38,423 bases of DNA. It comes from Acidobacteriota bacterium. Lineage in GTDB: Bacteria; Acidobacteriota; Terriglobia; Terriglobales; Acidobacteriaceae. The notes beneath the pieces were generated by a model. The model saw only the letters and a program-made list of their open reading frames with translations, ran no database searches and was not told the origin of the DNA. Where the stretch lies: assembly GCA_013289875.1 (NCBI GenBank), contig JABCZC010000041.1, positions 1 through 38,423 on the forward strand, given 5' to 3'. Of this stretch, positions 8,370-15,919 are shown piece after piece (within the stretch, counting starts at the first letter, position 1; each line of letters begins with the position of its first letter). Position numbers and translations under genes: made by a program.

Positions 8370-9131
8370 CTAACGGCTCGCAGCTTCGGCTACGCGCCGC
8401 TCTGCCTTCGGTTTCGCTCCCGCGCGGCACGCCGCAGGTACATTCGTCATTTGTTTTGCGAAGACGCGGTAGCTCACGGTTCCCGGCTGCAGCGTAGACC
8501 AGTAGCTGTAATGCGATAGCAGCGGCCGGTTCAACGCAAAGAGCTGGTTATCGAGAATCTTCACCCCGCAAGTCAGATTGTTCTTCGGCTGCAGAATCGT
8601 CCTCGCCGGATCCTTCAGCGGGAGCGCCTTGTCCTTTTCCCAATCGAAGTCGCAGCCGTATCGGTCGGCGTCCATGTACGCCAATTGCAGCAAACCCTGC
8701 TGGCGGACTGTGCGCCTGGTGACCGTGTCCACCTTGGCCACTTCGGGTTCGGTGTGACGCACCGTTGTCGTCGGCTTCAAGCCCGCTTCCGCGCCCGCCA
8801 GCGCCTGAAAGAAATAAGCCCAGAAAGCGCGCTGGTCCGCCTCACTCATCGTGGCGAAGCGAGGACAAAAGGGCCTCGCATCCCGCGCCGCTTTAGCCGA
8901 TAGCATCTCCTGCGGCAGAGCTTCCTCGACGATCTTGTCCCAATCCGGATTCCAGCTCGGGCTCCCCAGCTCTTCCTTCTTCTCCGCAAGCGGCGTAGGC
9001 GGCGCGGGCTTCATCTGGGGCGCAGGCTTCACCTCCGAAGCCGGAGCCGCCTTCTGACCTCTTCCGCAAGCGGTGAGTGACAGAACCATACAGAGTGCTA
9101 GTCCGCCCGCTCTTAAATTTGTAACTGTCAT
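8370..9131 (-). CDS. Putative lipoprotein with a possible lysozyme-like (transglycosylase) domain
   Basis: About 253 residues from ATG at 9131; an upstream TTG at 9170 would add 13 residues ahead of the signal. The N-terminus is a lipoprotein signal with lipobox LTAC, followed by a Lys/Pro/Ala linker. The folded part contains FWAYFFQALAGAEAGLKPTT and VRQQGLLQLAY, then FDWEKDKALPLKDP and ILQPKNNLTCGVKIL. A Glu in an Ala-rich helix followed by a G-L-L-Q-L strand resembles the catalytic Glu and the G-x-x-Q-x motif of lytic transglycosylases. The match is weak and made by eye, so a cell-wall role is only a hypothesis. It lies upstream of the PAP2 gene on the same strand with a 166-bp gap. Confidence 0.75.
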   Translation of the reverse strand: MTVTNLRAGGLALCMVLSLTACGRGQKAAPASEVKPAPQMKPAPPTPLAEKKEELGSPSWNPDWDKIVEEALPQEMLSAKAARDARPFCPRFATMSEADQRAFWAYFFQALAGAEAGLKPTTTVRHTEPEVAKVDTVTRRTVRQQGLLQLAYMDADRYGCDFDWEKDKALPLKDPARTILQPKNNLTCGVKILDNQLFALNRPLLSHYSYWSTLQPGTVSYRVFAKQMTNVPAACRAGAKPKAERRVAEAASR

Positions 9132-9233
9132 AGTCCATTTGCTGAGATGCGGCTTTCCGGATTTCGGCAAGCGAATTCGTCAACAAAACCCAAATCACCC
9201 GCGCCACTTACCCGCAATAAATTTCATTTTTTC

Positions 9234-9258
9234 TTGACTTCGACATCACCCCTATAAA
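9234..9258 (+). promoter_or_regulatory. Possible promoter hexamers upstream of the anchored/soluble hypothetical pair
   Basis: TTGACT (9234-9239) and TATAAA (9253-9258) lie 36 to 60 bp before the start at 9294. Each resembles a housekeeping hexamer, but the 13-bp spacing is shorter than the usual 16-18, so this is a weak call. Confidence 0.25.
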
Positions 9259-9293
9259 CGGCGGCATCCCAATACATGTGAGGGTACAAATCG

Positions 9294-9866
9294 ATGGACA
9301 CAAGAATTCTGGTTCCCGTAATCATTGGCCTCGTCCTGTTGATCGTCATCGTCGCGCTTCTTGTCATTCGCAAGCGCAAGAGCGACCAGCTCAAACAACA
9401 TTTCGGCCCTGAATATGACCGCGTAGTACAGCAGCACGGAGGATCCCGCCGCGCCGAAGCCATTCTTGCGGAGAGGGAAAAGCGAGTGGAAAAGTTTTCC
9501 ATTCGAGCTTTGCCCGCTGGAGAGCGCGACCGGTACGCAGAAGAGTGGGCCAACGTACAAAAGCGTTTCGTCGACGATCCTGCGCTGGCCGTCACCGAAG
9601 CCGACGCGCTGGTGACCAGGGTGATGTCCACAAGGGGCTACCCCATGGGCGACTTTGAACAGAGAGCCGCGGACATCTCCGTGAACTACCCCGCAGTAGT
9701 ACAGAATTATCGAGCCGCCAGGGTCATCGTCGTTCGTCAGGCCCAAGGACAATCCACAACCGAAGACCTGCGGCAGGCGATGGTCTACTACAGGTCGTTG
9801 TTCGACGAACTACTCGCTTCCACCAATCCTCAGAAAATAGGAGTCATACATGAACGAGCTTCGTAA
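9294..9866 (+). CDS. Membrane-anchored conserved hypothetical protein sharing a domain with the next gene
   Basis: A 190-residue protein with one N-terminal transmembrane helix (LVPVIIGLVLLIVIVALLVI) and a basic stop-transfer (RKRKS), so the rest is cytoplasmic or periplasmic depending on topology. A helical region follows (HFGPEYDRVVQQHGGSRRAE), then a C-terminal domain with DRYAEEWANVQKRFVDDPALAV and TTEDLRQAMVYYRSLFDELL. This C-terminal domain recurs in the next gene (EDLRQALRRYRSFFDRLL). The segment QHFGPEYDRVV is common in acidobacterial and proteobacterial hypothetical proteins. The stop overlaps the next start by 17 bp, indicating translational coupling. The function is unknown. Confidence 0.88.
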   Translation: MDTRILVPVIIGLVLLIVIVALLVIRKRKSDQLKQHFGPEYDRVVQQHGGSRRAEAILAEREKRVEKFSIRALPAGERDRYAEEWANVQKRFVDDPALAVTEADALVTRVMSTRGYPMGDFEQRAADISVNYPAVVQNYRAARVIVVRQAQGQSTTEDLRQAMVYYRSLFDELLASTNPQKIGVIHERAS

Positions 9867-10296
9867 CGACGCAAACCTGACAACTGCTGACATCGCTCAT
9901 CCGCAACGATACGAAGAAGGCTACAACGAAAGCCAGGTAGCCGTAATGGACCAGGGCGATACCGGTACCGGGCAGATCATCGCGGGTTCCAAAAAAGTCG
10001 CGGGTTCCCAAAAAACAGAGACCTCCGCTGCTCCCTTATTCCCCGACAATGAATTGCAGAATTTTCGCACGCGCTGGGACCAGGTTCAGACCTCGTTCGT
10101 CGACGAACCCCGGCACGCCGTGGAACAGGCCGACAGCCTGGTGGCCAACGTGGTCACGCGCATCGCCGAGCAATTTTCCGCGGAGCGGGAGCAACTCGAA
10201 AAGCAGTGGGGCCGCGGCGACGACGTCTCCACGGAGGATCTGCGCCAGGCCTTGAGGCGCTATCGATCCTTCTTTGATCGGCTGCTTACCTTCTAA
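9850..10296 (+). CDS. Soluble conserved hypothetical protein, domain paralogue of the preceding gene
   Basis: A 148-residue protein without signal or membrane segment. The first 60 residues are polar and probably disordered, with a short internal repeat (GSKKVAGSQK). The C-terminal 85 residues (FRTRWDQVQTSFVDEPRHAV, EQADSLVANVVTRIAEQF, DVSTEDLRQALRRYRSFFD) align with the C-terminal domain of the preceding membrane-anchored protein, keeping W-x-x-V-Q-x-x-F-V-D-[DE]-P and T-E-D-L-R-Q-A. A duplication that left one anchored and one soluble copy is likely. The start overlaps the upstream gene by 17 bp. A strong hairpin lies 33 bp beyond the stop. The biochemical role is unknown. Confidence 0.85.
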   Translation: MNELRNDANLTTADIAHPQRYEEGYNESQVAVMDQGDTGTGQIIAGSKKVAGSQKTETSAAPLFPDNELQNFRTRWDQVQTSFVDEPRHAVEQADSLVANVVTRIAEQFSAEREQLEKQWGRGDDVSTEDLRQALRRYRSFFDRLLTF

Positions 10297-10329
10297 CCCA
10301 AGCTGGTTGTAAGTCAAAAATATGAATAT

Positions 10330-10356
10330 GGGCGCCCTATCCCACGAAGGGCGCCC
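10330..10356 (+). terminator. Hairpin after the two-gene operon, terminator-like without a clear T-tract
   Basis: Perfect 9-bp arms GGGCGCCCT (10330-10338) and AGGGCGCCC (10348-10356) enclose a 9-nt loop, 33 bp after the stop at 10296. The stem is very GC-rich, but the following sequence (tgccttgcc) has no run of T. It may act as an attenuating or transcript-stabilising hairpin rather than a classical intrinsic terminator. Confidence 0.55.
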
Positions 10357-10437
10357 TGCCTTGCCCAAATTGAGTCTCCCAAAAAGTCTTCCGGCGATGC
10401 CCTGCTTGTGGAAGACTGTGCTGCGTAGGAGACACTC

Positions 10438-10647
10438 ATGCGAACCCTGCGCATCCTGACCGGAGTCGCTGCACTTATCACAGCGCTCGTTTTCGCCCAT
10501 CACATTCTGTTCCAGGATTATCTCGCTGCGGACCAACAGATGCTGCAAAGCCCCATCTACTGGGCCTTCATGGTCTTCGCCGTGAGTGTGGTTGTCCTCG
10601 CAGTGATCGGAGTCTGCCTGCTGCTTAAACCAGCCCGAAACAACTGA
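10438..10647 (+). CDS. Small two-helix membrane protein
   Basis: A 69-residue protein from ATG at 10438, with GGAGA about 9 nt upstream. Two hydrophobic helices are visible, at about residues 7-25 (LTGVAALITALVFAHHILF) and 41-64 (IYWAFMVFAVSVVVLAVIG and onward), separated by a short polar loop and ending in KPARNN. No family is recognised. It lies 66 bp upstream of the K+ channel on the same strand and could be co-transcribed, perhaps as an accessory membrane peptide; that is inference from position. Confidence 0.7.
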   Translation: MRTLRILTGVAALITALVFAHHILFQDYLAADQQMLQSPIYWAFMVFAVSVVVLAVIGVCLLLKPARNN

Positions 10648-10713
10648 TATCTACGACCGGCGCCCAGCCTGTTGTATCCTTACTCCGAATTCCAGAACGG
10701 CTGGCTCCCACCC

Positions 10714-11553
10714 ATGTCTGACTCGCACCGTGTTGATCGGACGCACGCTCCTCAACGCGCTCCATGGCGAGACAAGTGGAGCGAGGTGATTTTTGGCCAC
10801 GAGACGCGCGCCGGCAGATTCTATGACGTCGTCCTTCTCACGGTGATCCTTCTCAGCGTCCTCACTGTGCTTCTCGAAAGCGTGCGTTCCGTCGACCAGG
10901 CGTATGGATTCGATCTCCGGGTCGCGGAGTGGATATTCACCTCTCTGTTCACCATCGAATATGTTGCCCGTCTCATCTGCGCGAGGAATGCAAAGCACTA
11001 TGCCCTAAGCTTCTTCGGCATCGTGGACCTGCTCGCCTTCGCGCCCATTTACCTGAGTCTTTTCTTCAGGGCGGCGCACTCTTTCACGGTGGTGCGTTCT
11101 CTTCGTCTGCTCCGCGTCTTCCGCATTTTGAAGTTGACCGAATACATCGGCGAGGCCGCAGTTCTGCGGGTAGCCCTTCAGGAGAGCATTCGCAAGATTG
11201 TCGTCTTTCTTTTCGCCGTGCTTGCCATCGTCATCATTGTCGGCGCAATGATGTACCAGATCGAGGGAGAGGCGAACGGTTTTACCAGCATTCCCACCGC
11301 CATGTACTGGGCCATCGTGACGGTGACGACCGTCGGCTACGGAGACATCTCCCCTCACACCGTCCTCGGACGCATCCTGGCCTCAATGCTAATGATCGTG
11401 GGCTATGGAATCATCGCGGTACCGACCGGGATCGTAACCTTTGAGTTTGCCAGAGCATCGGCGGCCGGGCCCGTCCGGGTCTGCTCAGCGTGCGGGTTGC
11501 GACCCCATGACAAGGATGCAGTTTTCTGCAAGCGCTGCGGCACAAGGCTCTAA
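10714..11553 (+). CDS. Voltage-gated-type potassium channel with C-terminal zinc ribbon
   Basis: A 279-residue six-helix channel. S1 is near residues 37-57, S3 near 100-118, and an arginine-rich S4 reads VRSLRLLRVFRILKL at about 127-141. S5 is near 161-181. The pore loop has the K+ selectivity filter TVGYGD at 206-211, and S6 follows at about 219-243. The C-terminus ends in a four-cysteine zinc ribbon (C257-x2-C260 and C272-x2-C275, CSACG...CKRCG). A voltage-sensing K+ channel in the inner membrane is the straightforward reading. The short metal-binding tail replaces the usual RCK or cyclic-nucleotide domain. ATG at 10714 is chosen over TTG at 10672. The Kef-type antiporter follows 79 bp later. 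Confidence 0.93.
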   Translation: MSDSHRVDRTHAPQRAPWRDKWSEVIFGHETRAGRFYDVVLLTVILLSVLTVLLESVRSVDQAYGFDLRVAEWIFTSLFTIEYVARLICARNAKHYALSFFGIVDLLAFAPIYLSLFFRAAHSFTVVRSLRLLRVFRILKLTEYIGEAAVLRVALQESIRKIVVFLFAVLAIVIIVGAMMYQIEGEANGFTSIPTAMYWAIVTVTTVGYGDISPHTVLGRILASMLMIVGYGIIAVPTGIVTFEFARASAAGPVRVCSACGLRPHDKDAVFCKRCGTRL

Positions 11554-11632
11554 AAATCGTATCTGCGACCTCGGAGTAACGTCTCTGGGATAAAATTCTC
11601 CCGTCTTGACTTCCTCTCCTTTCACTCTGTCG

Positions 11633-12769
11633 ATGATCTCTGCTGATTCACATGATGCCGCGCTATTCACCGAGATTGGCGCCGCCATTATCGTGCTCGC
11701 ATTGCTTGCCCGGCTCGCCAGCCGCTGGGGATTCTCCGCCATTCCGTTCTATCTTCTGCTCGGGCTCGCCTTCGGCAACGGAGGTTTGCGACCACTTCCC
11801 CTGAGCCAGCATTTCATCGGAACAGGCGCAGAGATCGGCGTGCTCCTGCTGCTCTTTATGCTCGGCCTGGAATGCAACGGAGAGGAGCTGATGTCCAACC
11901 TCCGGCTCGGTCTGCCCGCGGGCGGAGCGGACTTCCTGCTGAATTTCACTCCGGGACTTGTGCTGGGGCTGCTGCTCAGATGGAAGCCGATCGCGGCGGT
12001 CCTGCTCGGCGGCATTACCTATATCTCCTCTTCCGGGGTGATTGCCAAAGTGCTCTCGGAGCTGAAGCGCATCGACAATCCCGAGACGCCGACGATACTC
12101 TCCGTTCTTATCATCGAAGACTTGGCCATGGCCGTATACCTGCCGCTGGTTGGCGTGTCTCTGCTGGGCGGAGGCCCGGTGAAAGTCGCAACATCGGTCA
12201 GCATTGCCGTCGCGGTTGTCATCCTCGTGCTGTTTCTCGCGTTGAAGTTCGGGCGTCAGCTCAACAGGTTCGTTTCGCATCAATCCGAGGAGATCATCCT
12301 GCTGAGTACATTCGGACTCGTACTCCTGGTCGCCGGATTGGCCGCGCGTTTCCAGGTCTCTGCGGAGATCGGCGCATTCCTTGTGGGCATCGCGCTTTCC
12401 GGTCCCGCCGCTGAGCAGTCCCACAAGCTTCTCTCGCCTCTGCGCGACCTCTTCGCCGCAATCTTCTTCTTCTTCTTCGGATTGCAGATCGATCCCGCCA
12501 CTCTGCCTCCTGCGCTGCCTCTCGCCGTCGGACTTGGCCTGGTCACGGCTCTCACCAAAGTGCTGACAGGCTACTGGGCCGCAAAGCGGGCGGGCGTTGA
12601 CCGGAGCGGAAGCTTCCGCGCCGGGATGACGCTGGTTGCGCGCGGAGAATTCTCCATCGTGATCGCCGGCCTTGGGGCGGGCATCGAACCCGCGCTTGGA
12701 CCGCTCGCTGCCGCGTACGTGCTCTTCCTCGCGATCGTCGGTCCGATGCTGGCGCGTTTCGCGAAGTGA
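11633..12769 (+). CDS. Kef-type (CPA2) cation:proton antiporter membrane protein
   Basis: About 378 residues, nearly all transmembrane, matching the membrane domain of the CPA2 family (KefB/KefC, RosB): FTEIGAAIIVLALLARLASR at the start, GVLLLLFMLGLECN, an unwound-helix region SSSGVIAKVLSEL, and FLVGIALSGPAAEQSHKLL. The family exports K+ or Na+ in exchange for protons. The protein ends after the last helix (VLFLAIVGPMLARF), with no RCK/TrkA-N domain, so gating would have to come from elsewhere. ATG at 11633 is preferred over TTG at 11606. The gene follows the K+ channel on the same strand, which supports a shared role in K+ or pH balance. Its stop nearly touches the stop of the opposing gene. 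Confidence 0.92.
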   Translation: MISADSHDAALFTEIGAAIIVLALLARLASRWGFSAIPFYLLLGLAFGNGGLRPLPLSQHFIGTGAEIGVLLLLFMLGLECNGEELMSNLRLGLPAGGADFLLNFTPGLVLGLLLRWKPIAAVLLGGITYISSSGVIAKVLSELKRIDNPETPTILSVLIIEDLAMAVYLPLVGVSLLGGGPVKVATSVSIAVAVVILVLFLALKFGRQLNRFVSHQSEEIILLSTFGLVLLVAGLAARFQVSAEIGAFLVGIALSGPAAEQSHKLLSPLRDLFAAIFFFFFGLQIDPATLPPALPLAVGLGLVTALTKVLTGYWAAKRAGVDRSGSFRAGMTLVARGEFSIVIAGLGAGIEPALGPLAAAYVLFLAIVGPMLARFAK

Positions 12770-12770
12770 T

Positions 12771-14168
12771 TCAGCCGGTCGTCACTGCGAAGTCCGCCGC
12801 TTCCCATGCCGCAATGCCGCCCGCCAGCTCAATCAGATTGGTAATGCCATGTTGATTGAGGATGCTGGCGGCGATCGAAGACCGGTAGCCGCCCGCGCAA
12901 TGAACCGCGATTCTGCGGTTGCGCGGCACCTCGTCGATGCGCTCCTGCAATTGCGTAAGGGGAAGGTTAATGCTGTCGCCGAGATGTTTCGTGCTCCATT
13001 CCCGAGGCGTACGGATATCGACGACCAACGGGGGATTTGGCGAAGCTAGTTCTTCCGCCAGCATCGGGGCGCTGACCCGTTCGGTAGACCAGACCAGATC
13101 CAGCCGTTGCGCGAGCGCTTCCATACCATCCCGCAAATAACCCTTCACGTGATCGAAGCCAATCCTTCCGAGACGTAAGGCGGCCTCTTGCTCGCGTCCC
13201 GGCTCGGCAATGATCACAATGGGCCGAGTGGAGTTCAGCAGGGTACCTGCCCATGTCGCGTACTGGCCGCCAAGCCCGATATTGATGCTGCCGGCGATGT
13301 GTCCCTTGGCATACTCCGCCGCATCGCGGACATCCAGAATCTGAGCGCCGGCGTCCCCCAACTTCAGAACTTCCTCCAGCTCCACCGGCCGCAGAACCTG
13401 TTCCAGAGTCTTCTCCAGCGTGGCGCGCTCGCGAGTGTTCAGGACCGCGTCGTACGTGAAGTATGCAGGGGCATGCGGCTGATCCGCCGTCACCAGGCGG
13501 ATGAATTCCTCTTTCGACATGGGTTGCAGCGCGTAGTTGAAGCGCCGCTGCTCTCCAAGAGTCGAAACCGTGTCCGAGGACAGATTCTTCCCACACAGAG
13601 AGCCCGCGCCATGCGCCGGATAAACCAGCGTCTCATCTGGAAGCGTCATCAGCTTGCTGTGCAGCGAGTCATACAGATGACCGCCAAGTTCCTGGGCCGT
13701 CCAGCCGAGAGAGGCACGCAGATCGGGCCGGCCCACGTCGCCGATGAACAGCGTGTCTCCAGTCAGAACGGCATACGGTTTCTCCGCGTCTTTCTTGAGG
13801 TCGAACACCAGGATGGAAATCGATTCGATCGTATGCCCCGAAGTCTCAAGAATCTGGAGACGCAGTCCCGGAAACTCGAGCGTGCTGCCGTCCTTCATCA
13901 GCACGAATTGGTACTCAGCCTGGGCCCGCGCCCCCAGCCGGATATCCGCTCCGCAGCGGTCGCGCAGCTCAAGGTGCCCGGCGATGAAATCGGCATGAAA
14001 GTGCGTCAGAAAAACGTGCCGGATTTGCACTTCCAGCTGTGCAGCATCGGCGAGGTACTGCTGAATGTCCCGTTGCGGGTCGACTACGATTGCAGATCCG
14101 CTGGTTTCGTCGGCGATCAGGTAGGACGCATGGGCAAGACAGCCCAGATAATACTGCTTGAGGAACAT
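12771..14168 (-). CDS. Persulfide dioxygenase-like metallo-hydrolase fused to two rhodanese domains (CstB-like)
   Basis: A 465-residue protein. The N-terminal metallo-beta-lactamase domain has THFHADFIAGH (His56, His58, Asp60, His65), SGHTIES, LTGDTLFIGDVGRPDL and YPAHGAGS, matching the mononuclear-iron persulfide dioxygenases (ETHE1 group). Two rhodanese modules follow: the first (ILDVRDAAEYAKGHIAGSIN) lacks a catalytic Cys, and the last has the active-site loop HCAGGYRSS with Cys424. MBL, pseudo-rhodanese, rhodanese is the architecture of CstB, which oxidises low-molecular-weight persulfide and makes thiosulfate during sulfide detoxification. No CstR-type repressor or sulfide:quinone oxidoreductase is adjacent. 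Confidence 0.92.
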   Translation of the reverse strand: MFLKQYYLGCLAHASYLIADETSGSAIVVDPQRDIQQYLADAAQLEVQIRHVFLTHFHADFIAGHLELRDRCGADIRLGARAQAEYQFVLMKDGSTLEFPGLRLQILETSGHTIESISILVFDLKKDAEKPYAVLTGDTLFIGDVGRPDLRASLGWTAQELGGHLYDSLHSKLMTLPDETLVYPAHGAGSLCGKNLSSDTVSTLGEQRRFNYALQPMSKEEFIRLVTADQPHAPAYFTYDAVLNTRERATLEKTLEQVLRPVELEEVLKLGDAGAQILDVRDAAEYAKGHIAGSINIGLGGQYATWAGTLLNSTRPIVIIAEPGREQEAALRLGRIGFDHVKGYLRDGMEALAQRLDLVWSTERVSAPMLAEELASPNPPLVVDIRTPREWSTKHLGDSINLPLTQLQERIDEVPRNRRIAVHCAGGYRSSIAASILNQHGITNLIELAGGIAAWEAADFAVTTG

Positions 14169-14255
14169 GTCCCAATCTTAAAGCACCGCGGCGAGACGAA
14201 AGCCCTTGCGGGGATCTCGAACCAGGCCTTCCACCATGCGATTAGTATTTCTCCC

Positions 14256-14456
14256 ATGCGAATCCTGCCCGTTCTGTGCGGCGCGGCCATTCTCTTTGCG
14301 ACAGCCGCCTTCACACACCTTCTGATCCACTATTTTGAGCATGCTTCTGCGCAGAGCCTGCACAGCCCGGGATTCCTGGCAGGCATGGCCGTCGGAGTCG
14401 TTGTTGCCGTACTGTCTTTTACCGGAGCCGTTCTGCTGATGCGGCGTGGCCGCTGA
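14256..14456 (+). CDS. Small hydrophobic two-helix protein (possible)
   Basis: A 66-residue ORF from ATG at 14256. Helix 1 is about residues 4-25 (LPVLCGAAILFATAAFTHLL) and helix 2 about 41-62 (FLAGMAVGVVVAVLSFTGAV), ending in MRRGR, a positive-inside signature. It is divergent from the persulfide dioxygenase gene (88-bp gap) and convergent with the DUF4239 gene. The frame is open far upstream on the same strand, but that part is antisense to the dioxygenase gene and not credible. No family is recognised, and the ribosome site is poor. Confidence 0.5.
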   Translation: MRILPVLCGAAILFATAAFTHLLIHYFEHASAQSLHSPGFLAGMAVGVVVAVLSFTGAVLLMRRGR

Positions 14457-14470
14457 TTCCTGGAGCAGGA

Positions 14471-15226
14471 TCAGTGACCAATTCGGCTGAGCGCCTCCCG
14501 AATAGGTTCCGGGGAAATCTTCATCACTCCGCTGAAAGGCGTGTACATCTCCATGATGAGGAAGATTGCAGCCGAAACTGCCAGCGCGCAGACAATGAGG
14601 GTGCCCACTACGGTGGGGTTGGTAGGAGCAAATAGACCAAAGCTCACGAAGATGACCACCAGCCAGGAGACCAGGACTACGAGCAGGGGAATCGACATAG
14701 TCGTCTCCTGCGCCTCGACAAACATGAGATAGCGAGTATGTTGCAGGCTAACGGCCAGCGAAATGATTTGGGCTTTGTCGGTAGTCTGCCTATCATTTTT
14801 CGGCGTCAGCGATTGCAACTCGTTGAAAAAGTCCTGAGAGCTTTCCCTCGGTCTGAGCTCCGACTGCGCGGAAGCCTGTCCCGGCCAGATGCCGTCAATA
14901 CCTTGCTGCACAAGATCCCGCAGCCGTGCACGGTCGCCCGCGGCCTCCGGTCCATATGCCGACAGTAAGGGGTCGAGGGAGAGAACTTCGGAGGCCATCA
15001 CCGCCACCTCATTCTTCCGGGCATCGTAGGAGGCCTTTGCCGTGGAGACGAGCATCCCGAGAACCAGCGCGGTCATGGTCACAATGAGTGCGGTCGCCAG
15101 CCTCACGACATCTTTTGAGTCCGAGTCCAGATGAGTCTGGGGCAGAAATCGCCGCATAATCATGCCAACAAGCGCCCCCGAGAAAACGCATACGAAGACA
15201 ACCAGGCTCATCAGGATTGAATTCAT
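14471..15226 (-). CDS. DUF4239 family membrane protein
   Basis: A 251-residue protein. Helices lie at about 4-23 (ILMSLVVFVCVFSGALVGMI) and 42-62 (LATALIVTMTALVLGMLVST). A soluble central region starts AKASYDARKNEVAVMASEVL. Two more helices are at about 178-200 (IPLLVVLVSWLVVIFVSFGL) and 207-227 (TVVGTLIVCALAVSAAIFLI). The protein closes with MYTPFSGVMKISPEPIREAL, the hallmark end of DUF4239 (bestrophin-like) proteins. The topology puts the central domain in the cytoplasm or periplasm. No function is established for the family; a channel role has been suggested by fold similarity only. The gene is monocistronic as far as can be seen. Confidence 0.88.
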   Translation of the reverse strand: MNSILMSLVVFVCVFSGALVGMIMRRFLPQTHLDSDSKDVVRLATALIVTMTALVLGMLVSTAKASYDARKNEVAVMASEVLSLDPLLSAYGPEAAGDRARLRDLVQQGIDGIWPGQASAQSELRPRESSQDFFNELQSLTPKNDRQTTDKAQIISLAVSLQHTRYLMFVEAQETTMSIPLLVVLVSWLVVIFVSFGLFAPTNPTVVGTLIVCALAVSAAIFLIMEMYTPFSGVMKISPEPIREALSRIGH

Positions 15227-15351
15227 GCGCCCAGTATCTCCTTAGCTTGCTGGTTCAGTTTCGACCCGCCTCTGAACCCCAGGCAACTGCAAAAGTGCTA
15301 GTTACGTTATAGAAAAAAGCGAGGAATCGGCATGATCGCGGGCGCCGAACG

Positions 15352-15888
15352 CTATTTTGGTTGGACAGGCTTTGGCTGAATGAGCGGAAATTGCGCAGCC
15401 AGCTGTACGTCGATCACCATTTGTGTTCTGCGCTCCACCTGCTCGTACAGCGCCGCTTTCTTCGCCGGCAGGACATTGCGGAAGTTGGGCCAGTACTTCT
15501 GTCGTAGAGCCGCTACCTCCGCATCCAGCTTCAACACCCGTCCGGCCCAGTCTTCGGCCTGCGCATCGGTCATGGTGTCGTAACTCTGCGCATAGTCCTT
15601 GATCAGCGCGTATTTGTCGTTATTGATATGCACCAGCTCGGCGGTGTACTGATCGAACACCGGCCAGAATGCCTTTGCTTCGGCATCGGTGAGCGGCACA
15701 TTAGTGGCGATGATCTGCCGCTTCTGGTAGCGGATATCCTTCCGCAACATATCGATGTCTTGGTCGGGGTTGTCCTGCGACGACTGGCTCGCGCTCGCCT
15801 GAGGGGCCTTATCTTGCGCAACCGCTGCGCCGTGGCTAAACAAGACCGCTCCGCTCAATGCCAACACTGCAAGTAAAGGATTCTTCAT
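15352..15888 (-). CDS. Periplasmic helical hypothetical protein
   Basis: A 178-residue secreted protein with signal peptide MKNPLLAVLALSGAVLFSHG and cleavage near AVAQ-D. The mature part is largely helical: DIDMLRKDIRYQKRQIIATN, LTDAEAKAFWPVFDQYTAEL and AEDWAGRVLKLDAEVAALRQ. The pattern L-T-x-x-E-A-x-x-F-W-P-x-[FY]-x-x-Y recurs in Spy/CpxP-like or unnamed periplasmic helical proteins of Acidobacteria and Gammaproteobacteria; this resemblance is by eye. GGGAG lies 6 nt before the ATG. It is 31 bp downstream of the methyltransferase gene on the same strand, probably a two-gene operon. Confidence 0.82.
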   Translation of the reverse strand: MKNPLLAVLALSGAVLFSHGAAVAQDKAPQASASQSSQDNPDQDIDMLRKDIRYQKRQIIATNVPLTDAEAKAFWPVFDQYTAELVHINNDKYALIKDYAQSYDTMTDAQAEDWAGRVLKLDAEVAALRQKYWPNFRNVLPAKKAALYEQVERRTQMVIDVQLAAQFPLIQPKPVQPK

Positions 15889-15919
15889 TTCGCAGCTCCC
15901 TCTTTGCTATTGACCTGGC

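Noticed and set aside
13188..14255. Long plus-strand frame across the persulfide dioxygenase gene
   Set aside because: It is antisense to a gene with clear catalytic motifs. Only its last 66 codons, beyond that gene, were kept as a possible small membrane protein.
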